Of a DNA stretch of 64,000 nucleotides, positions 10,357 to 22,409 are shown one piece after another. The notes under the pieces were generated by a model. That model saw only the letters and a list, made by a program, of their open reading frames with translations. It made no database searches and had not been told where the DNA came from. The stretch is from the NCBI RefSeq assembly GCF_030704535.1, contig NC_081823.1:3256501-3320500 (forward strand), given 5' to 3'. Both the position numbers and the translations under genes were made by a program. How positions within the stretch are numbered: the first letter of the stretch is position 1; the number at the start of each line of letters is the position of its first letter. The stretch is from Vitis vinifera. Lineage: Eukaryota > Streptophyta > Magnoliopsida > Vitales > Vitaceae.

Positions 10357-11690
10357 CCATAGGTGCAATGTGTTTACCCATGAGGCCCTTAGTAACTTTA
10401 GTGTCCGGGTAAGGGTGTGGGTGTTGACAAACCACCTCCACCTAAAGGAGTTGAAGCTCTCGCTGACTTAAGTTACCTTCATATCCTTGGACAACCTCTC
10501 ATGTTCCCGATTTCCTTCTGATCTGGAACTTCCATTCTAAGCAATGCCTTCCATCTGCTTGGATGTAGCCTTGTGGGTCTCTTGTGCTCCTTGCGCTATG
10601 TCAACTTGTTGGTCATTGGGCCTCACATTAGTGGATTTTTGCACCTCTTTCAGAACAACATCAAGAATTCCCTTAACACAATCTGACTTGCTTTCCATTA
10701 ATGTGGCAGCATAGGTCCTTAAACCTTTTTTCAATCCCTTCTCCACTTGAATAGTAAGGAGCCTACTCTTTCTGGATGACTTAGCCCTCTTTGGCACCTT
10801 ACTTAATCATTGCACAAAGCAATGTTGAGTTTCATCCATGGAAAATCAACCCATTCAAGTGTGATAACACCATCACTTTTGCCTTCACAAAGAATCCATT
10901 ACCCATAATTAAGTCAAAGTCATCTAAAGGGGTATTGAGTAGATTAACCGCATCTTTCCATCTGCCCATCTAAATAGCCATATCTTTAGCCAGGCCTTGT
11001 GTTTCTTGTGCTTTGCTCTTCATAGCCTTCAACTTGCTGCTATCCTTGCACAATTTTAGATCTAACCTTATTGCTTCTCTAGGCGAAACAAAATTGTGGG
11101 TTACCCCACTATCCACTAAGGTCACCACTTTTTGACCACCCATCTCGATCTCCATATGCATCAATCTCTTATAGGTTTGCTCTGGCCGAATTGCATTCAG
11201 CAATTGAAGATGGTTCATTCATAGAGTGACTTTCAACTCACTGTTGTCACTTCCCTCTCCTACCACCAGGGCATTTAGCTTTTCCCTTTTGGGACAATCT
11301 TTGGCCTAGTATGGACTATTGCAAATGAAACAACCCACCACCTTTGGTTGTTTGCACTATGGTGGACTTCTCTGCCACCTGGGCTGGAACCGTCTTAACC
11401 TTATTTCCCTTCTTGCCTTCATTCTTCTTAGAGGCTTTGGATTCCCCTTGTTTGCCTTGTCTATGCTGCTGCTGCTACAACCCGTTCCTTTTCTAACTCA
11501 TAGAAGACGAAGCATCCAATTGATAATCGACTAGGCAATCTATTGTCGCAATGGCTACAGGCAGATCCTATACTCCTTAGCGCCTCAACTCCATTTGGGC
11601 CCATCCTTGCAGCCCGACCATGAAGTCGAACACCTAATCGACTTTTGGCATGTGCTTGATGTCGAGTAAAAAATTTCTTAAATATCAGTG
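10357..11690 (-). mobile_element. Older degenerate gypsy element (gag zinc knuckle, protease, linker to RT)
   Basis: On the minus strand the order is: a gag C-terminus with a zinc knuckle (CFICNSPY then DCPKREK) near 11340-11270; a protease with the DSGVTHNF active site near 11115; further protease sequence, including a D-L-I-M-G-N-like word near 10895; and the linker to RT (LTIQVEKGLKKG) near 10755. Many stops and frameshifts break it into short frames, and no RT or LTRs remain. It is cut by the younger element at 5156-10351; its other piece is probably 4200-5155. Confidence 0.8.
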
Positions 11691-11699
11691 TTTCGCATG

Positions 11700-14040
11700 C
11701 AACATATTTAAAATCAATATATTTTACTTTAACTTTCCTCCAATATCTCATGCCAAGGATCTAAACCATAGTTGGGATTGAAACTTTGTTAAATGAATGA
11801 ATGAACGCAAACTTTATAGGCTCACTTATTGCTTCCACTCTAAATTTAAATTAACAGTCCTAAATGATGGGTTTAATCCATGTAAAACATATAACATCTC
11901 AAATTGAAATTAAGAGTTTGTTTAATCATGTGATTTAAAAATGGTTTTTTATTTTTAAAAACAAAAAATTGTTTTTAAAAATTCCTAACATCATTTTATT
12001 GTTATTCTCTTTTGGAAATAGTTTTTAAAAACAAAGTGAAATAAAAAACACTTTTAAGAGAATATGTAAAAGTTGTTTTCACTATTTAAAAAAATAAAAA
12101 CATAGAAAATTTTAAAAAATAAATAAAATTAAACATTATATGATTCATTTTCTTTTTCCTCGATCTAATGCAAATATCGAAAATTTTTAAATATGATTTT
12201 TCCTTAAATCACATGTATTTTTCTGAACTTCTTTTAATTTTTTTTAAAATTTTTCATTAAGCAAATAAATTTCAAATCAAACTGTATTTAATATATAAAA
12301 TTTATTGATTTTAAAAAATAATTTTAAACTAGAAAATCAATTTAATTAATATTAAAAAGTCATGGAATTCAAGAACATTAGTAAGTAATAGATCAAAATT
12401 TATTTCAAATGTTGAGCTAGTTTCTTTTTCATATATATATATATATATGTATATTATTCCAAATTAGATAATACTTAATATATTAAATTTATTAATGAGT
12501 CTAGTAATTTTTAAAAATAATTTAAAACCCAAATAATAAACTAATTAATACTAAAAGTTTATTGATAAAAATTGGTTTAAAACGACTTTATTATTACTTA
12601 TTTTATATAGAATTATTATTATTTTTACTAGGAAAATGAACTCTAATTTATACAATACTTAATTCATTTGATTCATTAATGAGTCTAATAATTTTTTAAA
12701 ATAACTTAAAACTCAAATAATGAATCATTCAATACCAAAAATTCATAGGTAAAAATTGGTTTAAAATGACTATTATTTCTCTTCTATGTAGAATAATTAT
12801 TTTTTAAGTTTTTGAATAAGACTTAATTAATGTGTTAGATTTATTAACAAGTTTAGTAATTTTTAAATATAATTTGAAACTCAAATAAAATATTCATTAC
12901 TACAAGAAATATATGAGTAAAATTTGTTCATAATGGCTTTAATATTTCTTTTTCGCACATAATTATATTTTTATAAACTTTTTTGCTACAAAAATGAACT
13001 TCAAATTAAACAATACTTTGTATTAAATTTATTAATGAGTTTAACAATTTTTAAAAATAATTTAGAACTCAAAAAATAGATCTAATCGTTAAAAAAAAAA
13101 TCAAAACTAATATAGTATGAGTCATAAATTTAATGTTTCTCCTATATGTACAAATATATTTTTAAATAAACTTAATTCACTATTCATTTTAAATAAAATA
13201 TTATTAAAAATTATTATTTATTTTTAACAAAAAAAATTAAGAAGATGTTAATATCCTTATGTTTCTAACATATACTAAAATAGTAATTTTTTAAAATATA
13301 TATAATTTATTATTTTATTATAATATTATTATTCATATTTTACTAAAAATTATCTATTTATTTTTAATATATTTATAATTACAAAACTATTTTCATTTTT
13401 AATAAAACTTGAATCAAATTTAATTTATATTATAAAAATTAAATTTGTTATATTTTTACAAAGCCAAAAAAAAATGTTTTCACAAATAACTTGTTCAAAT
13501 AAGTTTTTAATTTTTTATTTTTAAAAATGACTTGTCAAACTTTTTTATTTTTATAAAATATTAAAAAACAGTTTTTTGTTTTGTTTTTTTAATTTAAAAA
13601 TAATTTTTAAAAACAATTATTAGAAAACATCAACAAACGACTACTACTAACTTTCTCTACTTCATCCAAAATCGAAACTAGTAACTTATATACGATTGGA
13701 GCAAATAGCAATGCACTGTAAACAGGAAAAAATGGGCAGAGCACGTGATAAAGGGGTGGATATGAGAGCACATGATAAACAAGTAGAGTTGGTTGATTGC
13801 TACATCTTTTATATATATATACTTGGCCCTTCTACATCAAGAATTTGAATTCCAATATACCAGATTACCAGGCGTAGGAAAAGACAAAGAAAAAGAAAAA
13901 TCTATACATCTTGACCATTAAAAGAAGGTGTAAAGTAATCGATCTCGACAATTTCAATACGGGACCCAAAATACCATGAATGACCCATCTAGACAAGATC
14001 GATAATGACAGTCTAGATTTGCTCCGGGCCAGTCATTAAA
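11700..14040. other. Very AT-rich intergenic region
   Basis: No gene seen. 11690-11900 belongs to the dispersed repeat also present at 965-1240 and 2600-2790. 11930-13640 consists mostly of A/T runs with recurring words such as TTTATTAATGAGTCTA (near 12490, 12680 and 13030), which suggests an old, decayed tandem repeat of roughly 180-200 bp. Confidence 0.6.
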
Positions 14041-14462
14041 TAAATCCACGACCACCGTTCTCCACAAATCGTATGAAAAAATAAATAAAAGACAAATTAC
14101 AAGCCCCAAAATTGCAGATCTAGAAACGCCGATCTTAACTTTGGTACAATCAGAAGGTGCAAATCAACATAACAGAGAAAAGAAAACGAAGGAAAATTTT
14201 GTATACATGTATACATGCTACCTTTCCTGCAGAAATTTTTGGAAGAAATTAACTGTGAACAAGGAAACCTCAGATCTCCGGAGGAAGCACTCTCGTCTCC
14301 AACTCCAGCTGCGAGAAAAGGCTCCAACGTGTGGAAATGACTGCACCTTGATCAGACCATCAGACAACCAACAAAAAATTGAAACCAGCCCACAATACTG
14401 GAACAAGCAGAAAATAGACAATCTCATAAAACGTGTTTTTATGCCACGCGTCATGACAGCAT

Positions 14463-14690
14463 CATGTCGTCGTTATTGTCGCCGTTGCCGCCACCGCCGT
14501 TGTCATCGTCGACGTCGCCGTTGTCGTCGTCGTCGTCGCCGCCGCCGCCGCCGTTGTCATCGTCGACGTCGCCGTTGTCAACGTCGTCGTCTCCGTTGTC
14601 ATCGTCGTCGCCGCCCTTGTCAACGTCGTCGTCGTCCTTGTCGTCTTTGCTGTCATCCTCCTCTTCGTCGTCGTCGATGAGTGGAAGGGG
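14463..14690. repeat. GC-rich trinucleotide repeat (GTC/GAC) tract
   Basis: Imperfect triplet repeats of GTC, CGT and CGCCG dominate, so several frames on both strands stay open. The minus frame 14451-14720 would encode an Asp/Gly-rich acidic peptide, one plus frame an Arg-rich one and another a Ser/Pro-rich one. None has a domain. The tract is directly downstream of the stop of the secreted-protein gene at 14653-15024 and probably lies in its 3' UTR. Confidence 0.85.
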
Positions 14691-15024
14691 GACAGCGCTG
14701 ACGGCTGCCTCCATTGCCAACGCCGATGTGAGTGCAAGAGGAAGGAGCAGATGGTGGGACAGGTCCCCAAGCCGTTACAGCCGCCACCTTGGAGCTGCTA
14801 TAAACCGTAGAACCTCCCACAAGAGTCGCCTCCTTGGAGCTAGAACCTCCCACCAGAGCCGGGGGACAGCGCCGATGATCTCCGTTGCCAACGCCGATGT
14901 GAGTGCAAGAGGAAGGAGCAGATGGTGGGACAGGGCCCCATGCCGTTACAGCCGGGGTGATCAGAATCAGCCAAAGAGAGAATGAAATGGAGATCCACGC
15001 CATCACTTTCTTCAACACATTCAT
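14653..15024 (-). CDS. Putative secreted small protein with duplicated two-cysteine module (gene A)
   Basis: The product is 123 residues from the ATG at 15024. Residues 1-28 form a signal peptide (Lys-Lys, then a hydrophobic stretch around SLWLILITPAV). Then comes a module GPVPPSAPSSCTHIGVGNG, followed by a second Cys before Pro-Pro. Next are two Gly/Ser words of the type LVGGS..SKEA, and then the CTHIG module again, almost unchanged. The end is STH plus a short Arg run. A paralogue at 23463-23741 shares the N-terminus, the LVGGS words, one CTHIG module and the STH end, which argues that the frame is real. The upstream in-frame ATG at 15111 would bury the signal peptide. No family is certain. 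A two-Cys motif after a signal peptide recalls plant phytocytokine precursors such as CTNIP/SCREW, but this is only a resemblance. Confidence 0.6.
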   Translation of the reverse strand: MNVLKKVMAWISISFSLWLILITPAVTAWGPVPPSAPSSCTHIGVGNGDHRRCPPALVGGSSSKEATLVGGSTVYSSSKVAAVTAWGPVPPSAPSSCTHIGVGNGGSRQRCPPSTHRRRRRGG

Positions 15025-15052
15025 GGTGGAAAAATGGAGCTTAACATTGGGG

Positions 15053-15060
15053 TTTATAAA
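15053..15060 (-). promoter_or_regulatory. TATA-like box upstream of gene A
   Basis: TTTATAAA lies 29-36 bases before the chosen ATG. That is close for a usual leader, so transcription would start near the ATG, or another promoter element is used. Confidence 0.35.
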
Positions 15061-15565
15061 GACCAAAGAGGGGTACATCTCCTGCATGCAATTTTCGGCA
15101 GCTACCGCCAATGGGTCAAAAGATTCTTTTGCCTACCAATTCTCAAGTATCAATCCCACAAACTGTTGACTTTCACGACCTCCTTTCACAAAATATTGCC
15201 ACCTCAATATTTGGCCGAGATATTTTAAAAATAAAATAAAATAAAAACGCAGTTGCTTGACTGCGAAGAAAGTTTGTTTGTTTGTTTCTAGATTCTATTA
15301 CTAGAATGCGTCTGTGAAATTGTTAGGTAATATTGTAATTTTTTATATATCTAAACTTGATTTTAATTATTTCATAAAAATTAACTTTTTATAATTTTTA
15401 TTTATTTTATGGTTATATTGAATATATTTTATTTTATAATAATTATATTTATTAAATAATTATATTAATGGTTAAAATCATATTTACTTTCACAAAGAAA
15501 ATAAAATAAATATCATTTAAATTACATTAAATATTTTATAAATCTTAATTAATTCAACTATCATT

Positions 15566-16626
15566 TGAAAAAGCAAGACAATTTTTAAAATCAAATTTGA
15601 AAGTCTGAGAACATCTTTCCTTAAAGATTAAGCATTCATACACTCACCAACCGTAAAGGTCCAAGCCTAAAAGCTCAAAAATCCAAGTTCAACCCCATGC
15701 CAGAGTCAAAGCTCTGGCCTAGACCTAGGACACGTGCCACACATCAAAGTCCAAATAAAATAATATTCAATCTTTGAGAATTGTTATTTATGTTATATTA
15801 GTAATCAATGATATATTTTATAACTTTGAAACATATTTAATTTCTTTTATCTCTTATTCTATAGTATTGTTATATATATATTTTATGGCTTAGAAATTCT
15901 CACTATGACATCAAATCAAATTAGGTTTGAATCAAGTTGGATATTTTAACAGATGAATTTGACTTTGATTAACCCTTTCCTTCCATCCATCCAAATTATA
16001 TATATATTATTTTTATATTTTTTTATAAATAAACTCCTGAAAGAAAAACCGACCTATCAACAAGTTATATATTATATATATTATACTACTTTGTAAGGAA
16101 GACGAGTTTAGTTTTTATTTTTTGTAGTCAACTTATTGTTGTTGGGTACAGATGTATCTAAAAGGAGAGAGAACGGACTGGATTCGTCCTGAATTTGACA
16201 TTTCCAATCTAAGCTGAATCCAAATTTATATACTGAAGACTGAATACCCCAAGTTGGCTCAGAACTACAGTTCCTAATTCTCCGTTGGATTTGAATTAAC
16301 AGTTATAACCAACCCAATATGCCTCTCAAGGAGAGCCCTAAACCATAACCAATTGCACCAACAATCTAAATTCAATTTGCCTGAACCCATGTATTATACT
16401 CAATTCTGCCTGCTCTAAAACTAGATTTCTTGATGAACTAAACCTATTTCATCCCGACAACTTCAACATGAGTTTTAATTTGATTTCAGGGTGTTGATGC
16501 TAGAAACTTTACCCAACCTATTTCAGTGTATCTCTGGACAGCTTTGCCGTTTCAGGCTGATGATATTGCAGACCCTAAATCTATTATTGTAAGTACAGTT
16601 TGTTGGGGGCAACAATGGCATTCTTT
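15566..16626 (+). repeat. Segmental duplication, copy 2, with ~540-bp insertion
   Basis: It matches 3600-4112. Homology is interrupted at about 15650 and resumes at about 16192 with CTGAATTTGACATTTCC; the extra sequence between is absent from copy 1. Near the end, AG|16490-16588|GTAAGT encloses a 99-bp frame that reads through with a phase suited to an internal exon (ISVYLWTALPFQADDIA is part of it). I cannot assign that exon to a family. It looks like a relic of a gene exon carried along by the duplication. Confidence 0.8.
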
Positions 16627-16688
16627 TCACATAAACTCAAGATTGACTTTAGATAACTGATAACAAGTAATGGGTATTGAGACAGTGT

Positions 16689-18574
16689 TCAAATATCAAC
16701 AGGTTCAGAAGTTGCATCTTGAACATCACCTTCGTGTAATAGTCTAAACCTCAAAATCTTCTGGAGGCTAGCAATCGGTTTAACTTCCTTGGCTGGAGCT
16801 TGATTAGGATCTATTATGAATGTGCCTGAAAAAAGATTTGCTTCAGATGGTCCCGTCTCTTCATGAACCACAGGGGTGGCCTCTGCAAAGAGTATAACAT
16901 GATAAACTTTTAGTAACAGATCTATTAAATAAATGACATCAAAAGAACTTAAAATTGACAGCACTTGGATGATCAAATATACATTTTCTTGGGTAAGGAA
17001 CCACACTTACGGCCTTCTGAGAAAACCAAGCATGTACCAATTGTTTCTTCATATTCCCCAATCTGTGAAAAGACAAGCATTAATGGAAAGTGCCTATGCT
17101 CAGAAATCGTAAGGTTAATCTTCATAACTTACCATGCAACAAGAAAACTTAGCAAATGAATACATAACTATATATAACTAATTGTAAGTTAATTCCAGCT
17201 GGCGTGAAGTCTATGGATTCTATTCAGAGTTTAAAAAACCATAACTTTGGATTCTATTCAAAGTTATCTGTGGATCTCTCAGATTGTTTATTAAATAAAT
17301 AAATAGAAGATTACAACCTTATGAGAAGTCAAAACTTATTTTTAAGATCAGTAAGAGTTTCTATACCCATTCGGATAATTTTGTTAAAAGAGCTCCATGC
17401 AGAAGGTGGTAAAATGTTGCTTTTTGTAGAAACTTTATTTTGGCTTATGTAGGAAGCTATTTCATGTTTAATGGAACTTCTATAGCTTCTAGTTAAAGCC
17501 AAACTGATTTATTTTCGTATTTACTCATCTCAAATGCTACTGAAAACAACATTAAGAGGATTAGTTTTCCTAGAACAGCCTAAAGCCCTTAATAGTTCAA
17601 AGACTAATGAACATACAACCATTGCTCTGATAGCACTTAGACAGCAACATGTTTAGACCAGAGGCAAACATGAAAAACCTCTAACAAGGAGAAGAAAAAT
17701 ACTGAAATGATATACAGCCATGATACAATGGAGAAAAATAGAATGTTTTTGGTCATAGCAATTCTATGAACCTCAAATTTTTGCAAGCTATTAACTCACC
17801 AGCTTCAAGCTGTCGCCTATAACCAATATTGGGTTTGGCGTGTCTAGACCCTGCAATTTTTATTTCAAAAAGAACAAAGTGACATTATAAACAAAGAAAA
17901 AATGATCAAATGTATGCATAATGTAAGATAAAAACAAAAATAAAGATAAAAAGAACTAGTCTTTTTTTTTTTGGCATCTTTTCGAAATTTCAGTTGCAAG
18001 AGTGCTCACATATTTGAAAAAGCAATATTTTGCAGTTTCCTAACAGTGACCCATGTTGAGGAATTTCTTTTCCTTAAAGACAAACTTCAAAAAAATGTGC
18101 TGCCAAACATGTTTTGAATAATTTTTTTTCCACTTTCAGAAAGAGAAAATATTTTCTTTTCCTTGCTATTCGTATAACAACCGAACACCAAAAATTGATA
18201 GTCCTTCAAATTTGTTTCAGTTCCTTTCGCTTGTTCCAACCTTCAACCCAATCAACAAAACCAGAAAATCATCACATTCCAAAATTATTGCATATTCACA
18301 TCTTTCCCAACCCCCCCTCAAAAAAAATCCAGTAATATATCAATAATAGAAACAAAAAGACTTCAAATTCAACCAATAATTCATAAAAATCAAGAACATA
18401 CAAATCACTTTTTTTTTAAAAGTGAAAATTACAAGTTCAGAAGCATACGGATAGAACATATGGGGCATTTGGTGGGATATCAACTTGGCCTCTAACCTCA
18501 TCCAGATTCAGCAATACATACTCTTCTTCTTCCTCCTCCACACTCTCGTTGTGCACCAAATTTTCCTCCATCAT
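16689..18574 (-). CDS. General transcription factor 3C polypeptide 6-like (TFIIIC small subunit)
   Basis: Four coding exons on the minus strand: 18574-18449, 17850-17800, 17062-17011 and 16882-16689. They join in frame to 140 residues with proper GT-AG borders. An acidic N-terminus (a run of Glu) leads into YVLLNLDEV and IPPNAPYVLSGLDTPNPIL, then VIGDSLKLIGEYEETIGTCL; this is the signature of the TFIIIC subunit 6 domain (tau55/sfc7-related). TFIIIC recruits RNA polymerase III to tRNA and similar genes by binding A and B boxes, so the product should act in the nucleus. The length is typical of plant members. Two consecutive ATG codons open the frame (18574 and 18571). The 5' leader appears to be split by an intron (18578-20008). 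I am confident of the family; expression is unknown. Confidence 0.9.
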
Positions 18575-20008
18575 TATCTATACACACAATTAAACAACTC
18601 ACAACTCATCAATCACAATAAGTAGCAAATCTCTTCAATCTATTAAAAACTTTAAAAAAAAAAAAAAAACAAAAAAAATAAGGCAACATTTTCTTTCCTG
18701 GGCACCCAACAACCCTAATTATAAAACAATTCTACCCCTAAAGCCTCAAATTTTTTCCTATAAATCAATAATTTCAACGAATATCACTATAATATCGGGA
18801 TTTCAGATGGTTCCGAAACGAAACACCAGATTTTCAGTCAATATTGCCTGTGTGTTGGCATTGCAAAATTTCAGTAGATTTTTCATAGATTGCTGAATCT
18901 GGAAAGATTCCTAGAATTATTGGGCAGTGTATCAGGCACAAACATGGAAGATACAGAGAAACTTACCGATTCAAATGATATCAGGGAGGTTTATTTCCGA
19001 CATACAAAAAAAGGGCTATGGCTACAGTGTGATGTATGATAGATGTGATGGGATACTCATAAAATAAATAAATATATATATATATTTATAACTGAGGAAC
19101 CTTCCATGGCGAAGCCCTTAGGCCTCTCCATAGAGACCCCAAACCTCGGGATACTCATAAAATAAATATAATTATGTACCAACAAAGAAGAGAGTTATTT
19201 TCATTAAATTATATATTTATTTATTTATTAGGAGTCAGGAAATTCCTATTCTCCAATTCCACCATACAAAATTACCTAACTAATTTAAAATTCTGTTACA
19301 TTAATTTTATGAAAATAAATTACAGAATCTCAATTTAGTTTATGAAATTTTTTATTTTTTTTAAGAATATTAATTCTAAGCTTTACTCGAACGTTTATTA
19401 GGATTTTTTTATATATACTAGAATCTCTCTCCCTAAAATTTACTTCCCATGATAATCAAACATCCCGAGTTTCCTTCATTGGCATTTGGGATAAATGGAG
19501 CCCTACGGGTGGATTCCCCATTGCTGGATTAAAAGAAATGATAAACAAACACATATACATTCTTCAACTCCTATATCGTATCCGTCATCTATCAATGCTC
19601 ACCTTTCCTGCTTCCACAACCACTCACAACACGTTTTAGTACAGAACACCACAACTGTAATCCTAAAATGGAAAGCTTGATGACAGGGTTTAATCGTTTT
19701 CCTCATATGATTGTGAAATTCAATGGAAATTTTAGCCCTAAATCCCAAATCCAAATTCAAAAAAAATCCCCACTAAACCCTAACTCCAAAACCCAAATTC
19801 TAAATCAAATCTGAACCCCAACGGACACAAGAAATAAATTCCCAACAAAAATGAACAAACAGAATGATTGCAAGTTACAATTCAACGAGCATCCGAATTC
19901 AAATGACTCAGAATTAGCCAAAAAAAAACCCTTAAAATTTGCATATCTGGATCAAAATTTCAACACCAAACAGTATTAGGGTGAGAAATAGAGGGAAAAT
20001 TTCTATAC

Positions 20009-20090
20009 CTGTGAATGAGCCTTGAGAGTCTGAGACTCAATGCCAAGTCCTTAGCAGTGAAGGGTCGAGTGTACTGACAGACCGGGTAAA
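20009..20090 (-). other. Probable 5' UTR exon of the TFIIIC subunit gene
   Basis: A CACAG|GTATAG donor at 20009/20008 pairs with the TATAG acceptor at 18578/18577, just before the start codon. A TATA-like stretch on the minus strand near 20105-20116 would place the transcription start close to 20080. The first exon would then be non-coding. An alternative donor near 18968 could define another leader exon. Confidence 0.45.
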
Positions 20091-20463
20091 CGGTTTGGAA
20101 GGATACATATATAATTTAATTTCAGGTTGCTAATACGGCGTCGTTTTATGGACAACGAAATTTTGCCATTTAAGAGTGTTACTAAATAATAAATAAATAA
20201 AAAATTAGGAACATATTTTACTTTCAACAAAGAGTTTGACAACTTAAAAATTTGAAATTCGAAATGATTTATTTTACAATTTTATTCTTTTATTTGTTTG
20301 ACCAATAATCCTTCTACATGTATGATGTATTGAAAAATCTTTTGCATTTTTTATTTTTCAATAAAGTTATATCATATTATTTTGTACACATAAATAATAT
20401 AACTATGTAAGCACATAAATTTTTTGATAAGGTTTATATTACATATTTTTTTTCATATTTTAT

Positions 20464-20467
<4 letters not shown>

Positions 20468-20498
<31 letters not shown>
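20468..20498. repeat. (TA)n microsatellite
   Basis: An uninterrupted AT dinucleotide run of about 30 bases in AT-rich intergenic DNA. Confidence 0.95.
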
Positions 20499-20500
<2 letters not shown>

Positions 20501-21599
20501 ATTATAATTAAAATGAGTTAAAAATTTATGTATTTTTAAATTATCTAATTTATGTATTTTTAAATTATCTAATTTAAAATAGAAATTAAATAAATAAATG
20601 AAAAATATTTAAAGAAGTGTGTGAAAATAATTTAAATAAGTCATTATTAATAAGATCTAATTTAGGTGTTAATAAGTCTTTATTTTCTTTCATTAAAACC
20701 TTTTAAACTCATTTATATATAACTTCTTATTTATCGACCAATTTTACTTTTTTTTTATTATCAAAATATAGGTTTAATTAAAATATTTTTCAAAAAAATC
20801 ATAAAGTTATTTAAGTAAATTTGATGTTATATTTATAATTTTTAAAGAATGAAGGTTATTAAGTGGTATTTGTTTTTTTATTGAATAGAAAAAATTAAAA
20901 TATTTGACTTTATTTATTTAGTTAAAAATAACATGTTAATATGGATCAACATAACTAAAATGTAAATTCATTGTAATTATGTTGGTTGATATCAAATAAA
21001 TTATTTTTAACTTAATAGAAAAAACTAAATATTTTTGTTTTTTTATTCAGCTAAAAAACAAAGACAACAATTTATTTTATTCAATTGGTACAAATATTTT
21101 ATTCAGAATAATTATTTAATTAAAGGAGATAAAATGATCTAAATTTTATAAATCTAACATCTATGTATTTCAACTTGAAAAATAGCACATAAAATGTCAT
21201 TCAATATTTTAATCATGTTTTATGTAAAATTGATAAACAAAAAAAAATTATTTTTACAAGGAAAAAGTAAAGGTATTTTTTTGTTGATTTTAAAGAGTTA
21301 AATTTACAAATTCAAGATTATTTTATTGGTTTTAATTAAATAACCCTATTTGAAACTTATTTTATGGATATTTGTTTTTTTTTAAATAAAGTAATCCCTT
21401 AACCAACAAAATAACTTTCAATTTAAAAAAAAAAAAATGAAATGTATAATTTTTCCCAAAGGAATATGGCTTTCCATGAATCTTCCGATAGGTCTCTTGT
21501 GCATGTTGAGGTTTGGTACAAAAATCTTCATTCAATCATTTGATCTCCTTCCTTCTTGTTTCTCAGTTGTATAATAATTATTGGATTTGGGAATTGCAA

Positions 21600-22270
21600 G
21601 AGCATGTACATAGGCAGATGCTTCTTTCATTGAGGGAAAAGGTTCTTTTCCTAGAACTTGAACCCTTGATCTAGTTCAGGATTTAAACCAGCCAGGAAGG
21701 CAAAATTCTTGTCTTCTTCAATCAACTTCTGCAGTTGAACAGCAACAGATTCCATTATGAATTGTTGATAGTGGTCCAGTTCTAGTCATAAGCCTTCTAG
21801 CATATCATAATACTCTGTCACAGATAACAACCATTGCTTCATAGAATGAATTTAATTCTTTAAGTCATGAACTTGAGCCTTTATCTCCACCTTTGAATAT
21901 GAATGACATAACTTCCCAAATCTCCTTAGCTGTTGTAAGGAAGAGAAGTGATTTGCTGATTTCTTGTTGCATAGAATGAACCAACCAAGGCATGATCATG
22001 GAATTTTCAGCTTCCCATGTCTCAAACTTAGGATCATCATCCTTGGGAACGGGAACTTTCTCTAACAAATCGCCCATCTTCTTTTTGCTTTTGATGAATA
22101 ACTTGGCAGATTGTGACCATCCAAGACAAGTGTGGCCATTGAGTTTGCAGGTTGTGATTTGGGAATCAGGATTTTCAGTAGGAAAAGTAAGGGTATATAG
22201 TGACTGACTGTGGTTTGGGAAGAAGATAAATTGATCATGACTTTGGATAAGGTGATAAAGGACAGCAAGG
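21600..22270 (-). mobile_element. Degenerate Ty1/copia gag fragment
   Basis: On the minus strand the sequence reads as a copia-type gag (UBN2 / retrotran_gag family). It starts near 22225 with TLVLDGHNLPSYSSKAK, then a W-x-x-E-NSMIMPWLVHSM block near 22000, then AKEIWEVM near 21920, and a degraded tail with stops down to about 21650 (DHYQQFIMESVAVQLQKLI). There are internal stop codons. No LTR, protease or RT is nearby, so this is a truncated relic. Confidence 0.8.
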
Positions 22271-22409
22271 GCTACAGAAAAGGATGTTTAAATATTAATG
22301 CCATAGGTTGTAGGAAAAAATTTCTGGGTAACAAAAACCAGAAATCTGAGAGAGATACTAGGCAGTTGAGGCCAAGTTCTTCAAAGGGAAGATCTAGATA
22401 ACGCTAATC

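Larger units (their letters stand above)
18600..21590. other. Leader intron and AT-rich intergenic DNA
   Basis: Beyond the probable leader exon of the TFIIIC gene I see no gene. A (TA)n microsatellite occupies 20468-20498. 20240-21430 is AT-rich without sustained frames. Confidence 0.6.

Noticed and set aside
14451..14720. Asp/Gly-rich 89-residue frame, and Arg-rich or Ser-rich frames on the other strand
   Set aside because: All are products of the same triplet repeat, which keeps several frames open. The conserved frame shared with gene B is a different one.
15025..15111. Upstream in-frame start for gene A at 15111
   Set aside because: It would put 29 polar residues before the signal peptide and run through a TATA-like box. 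Gene B aligns from the internal Met.
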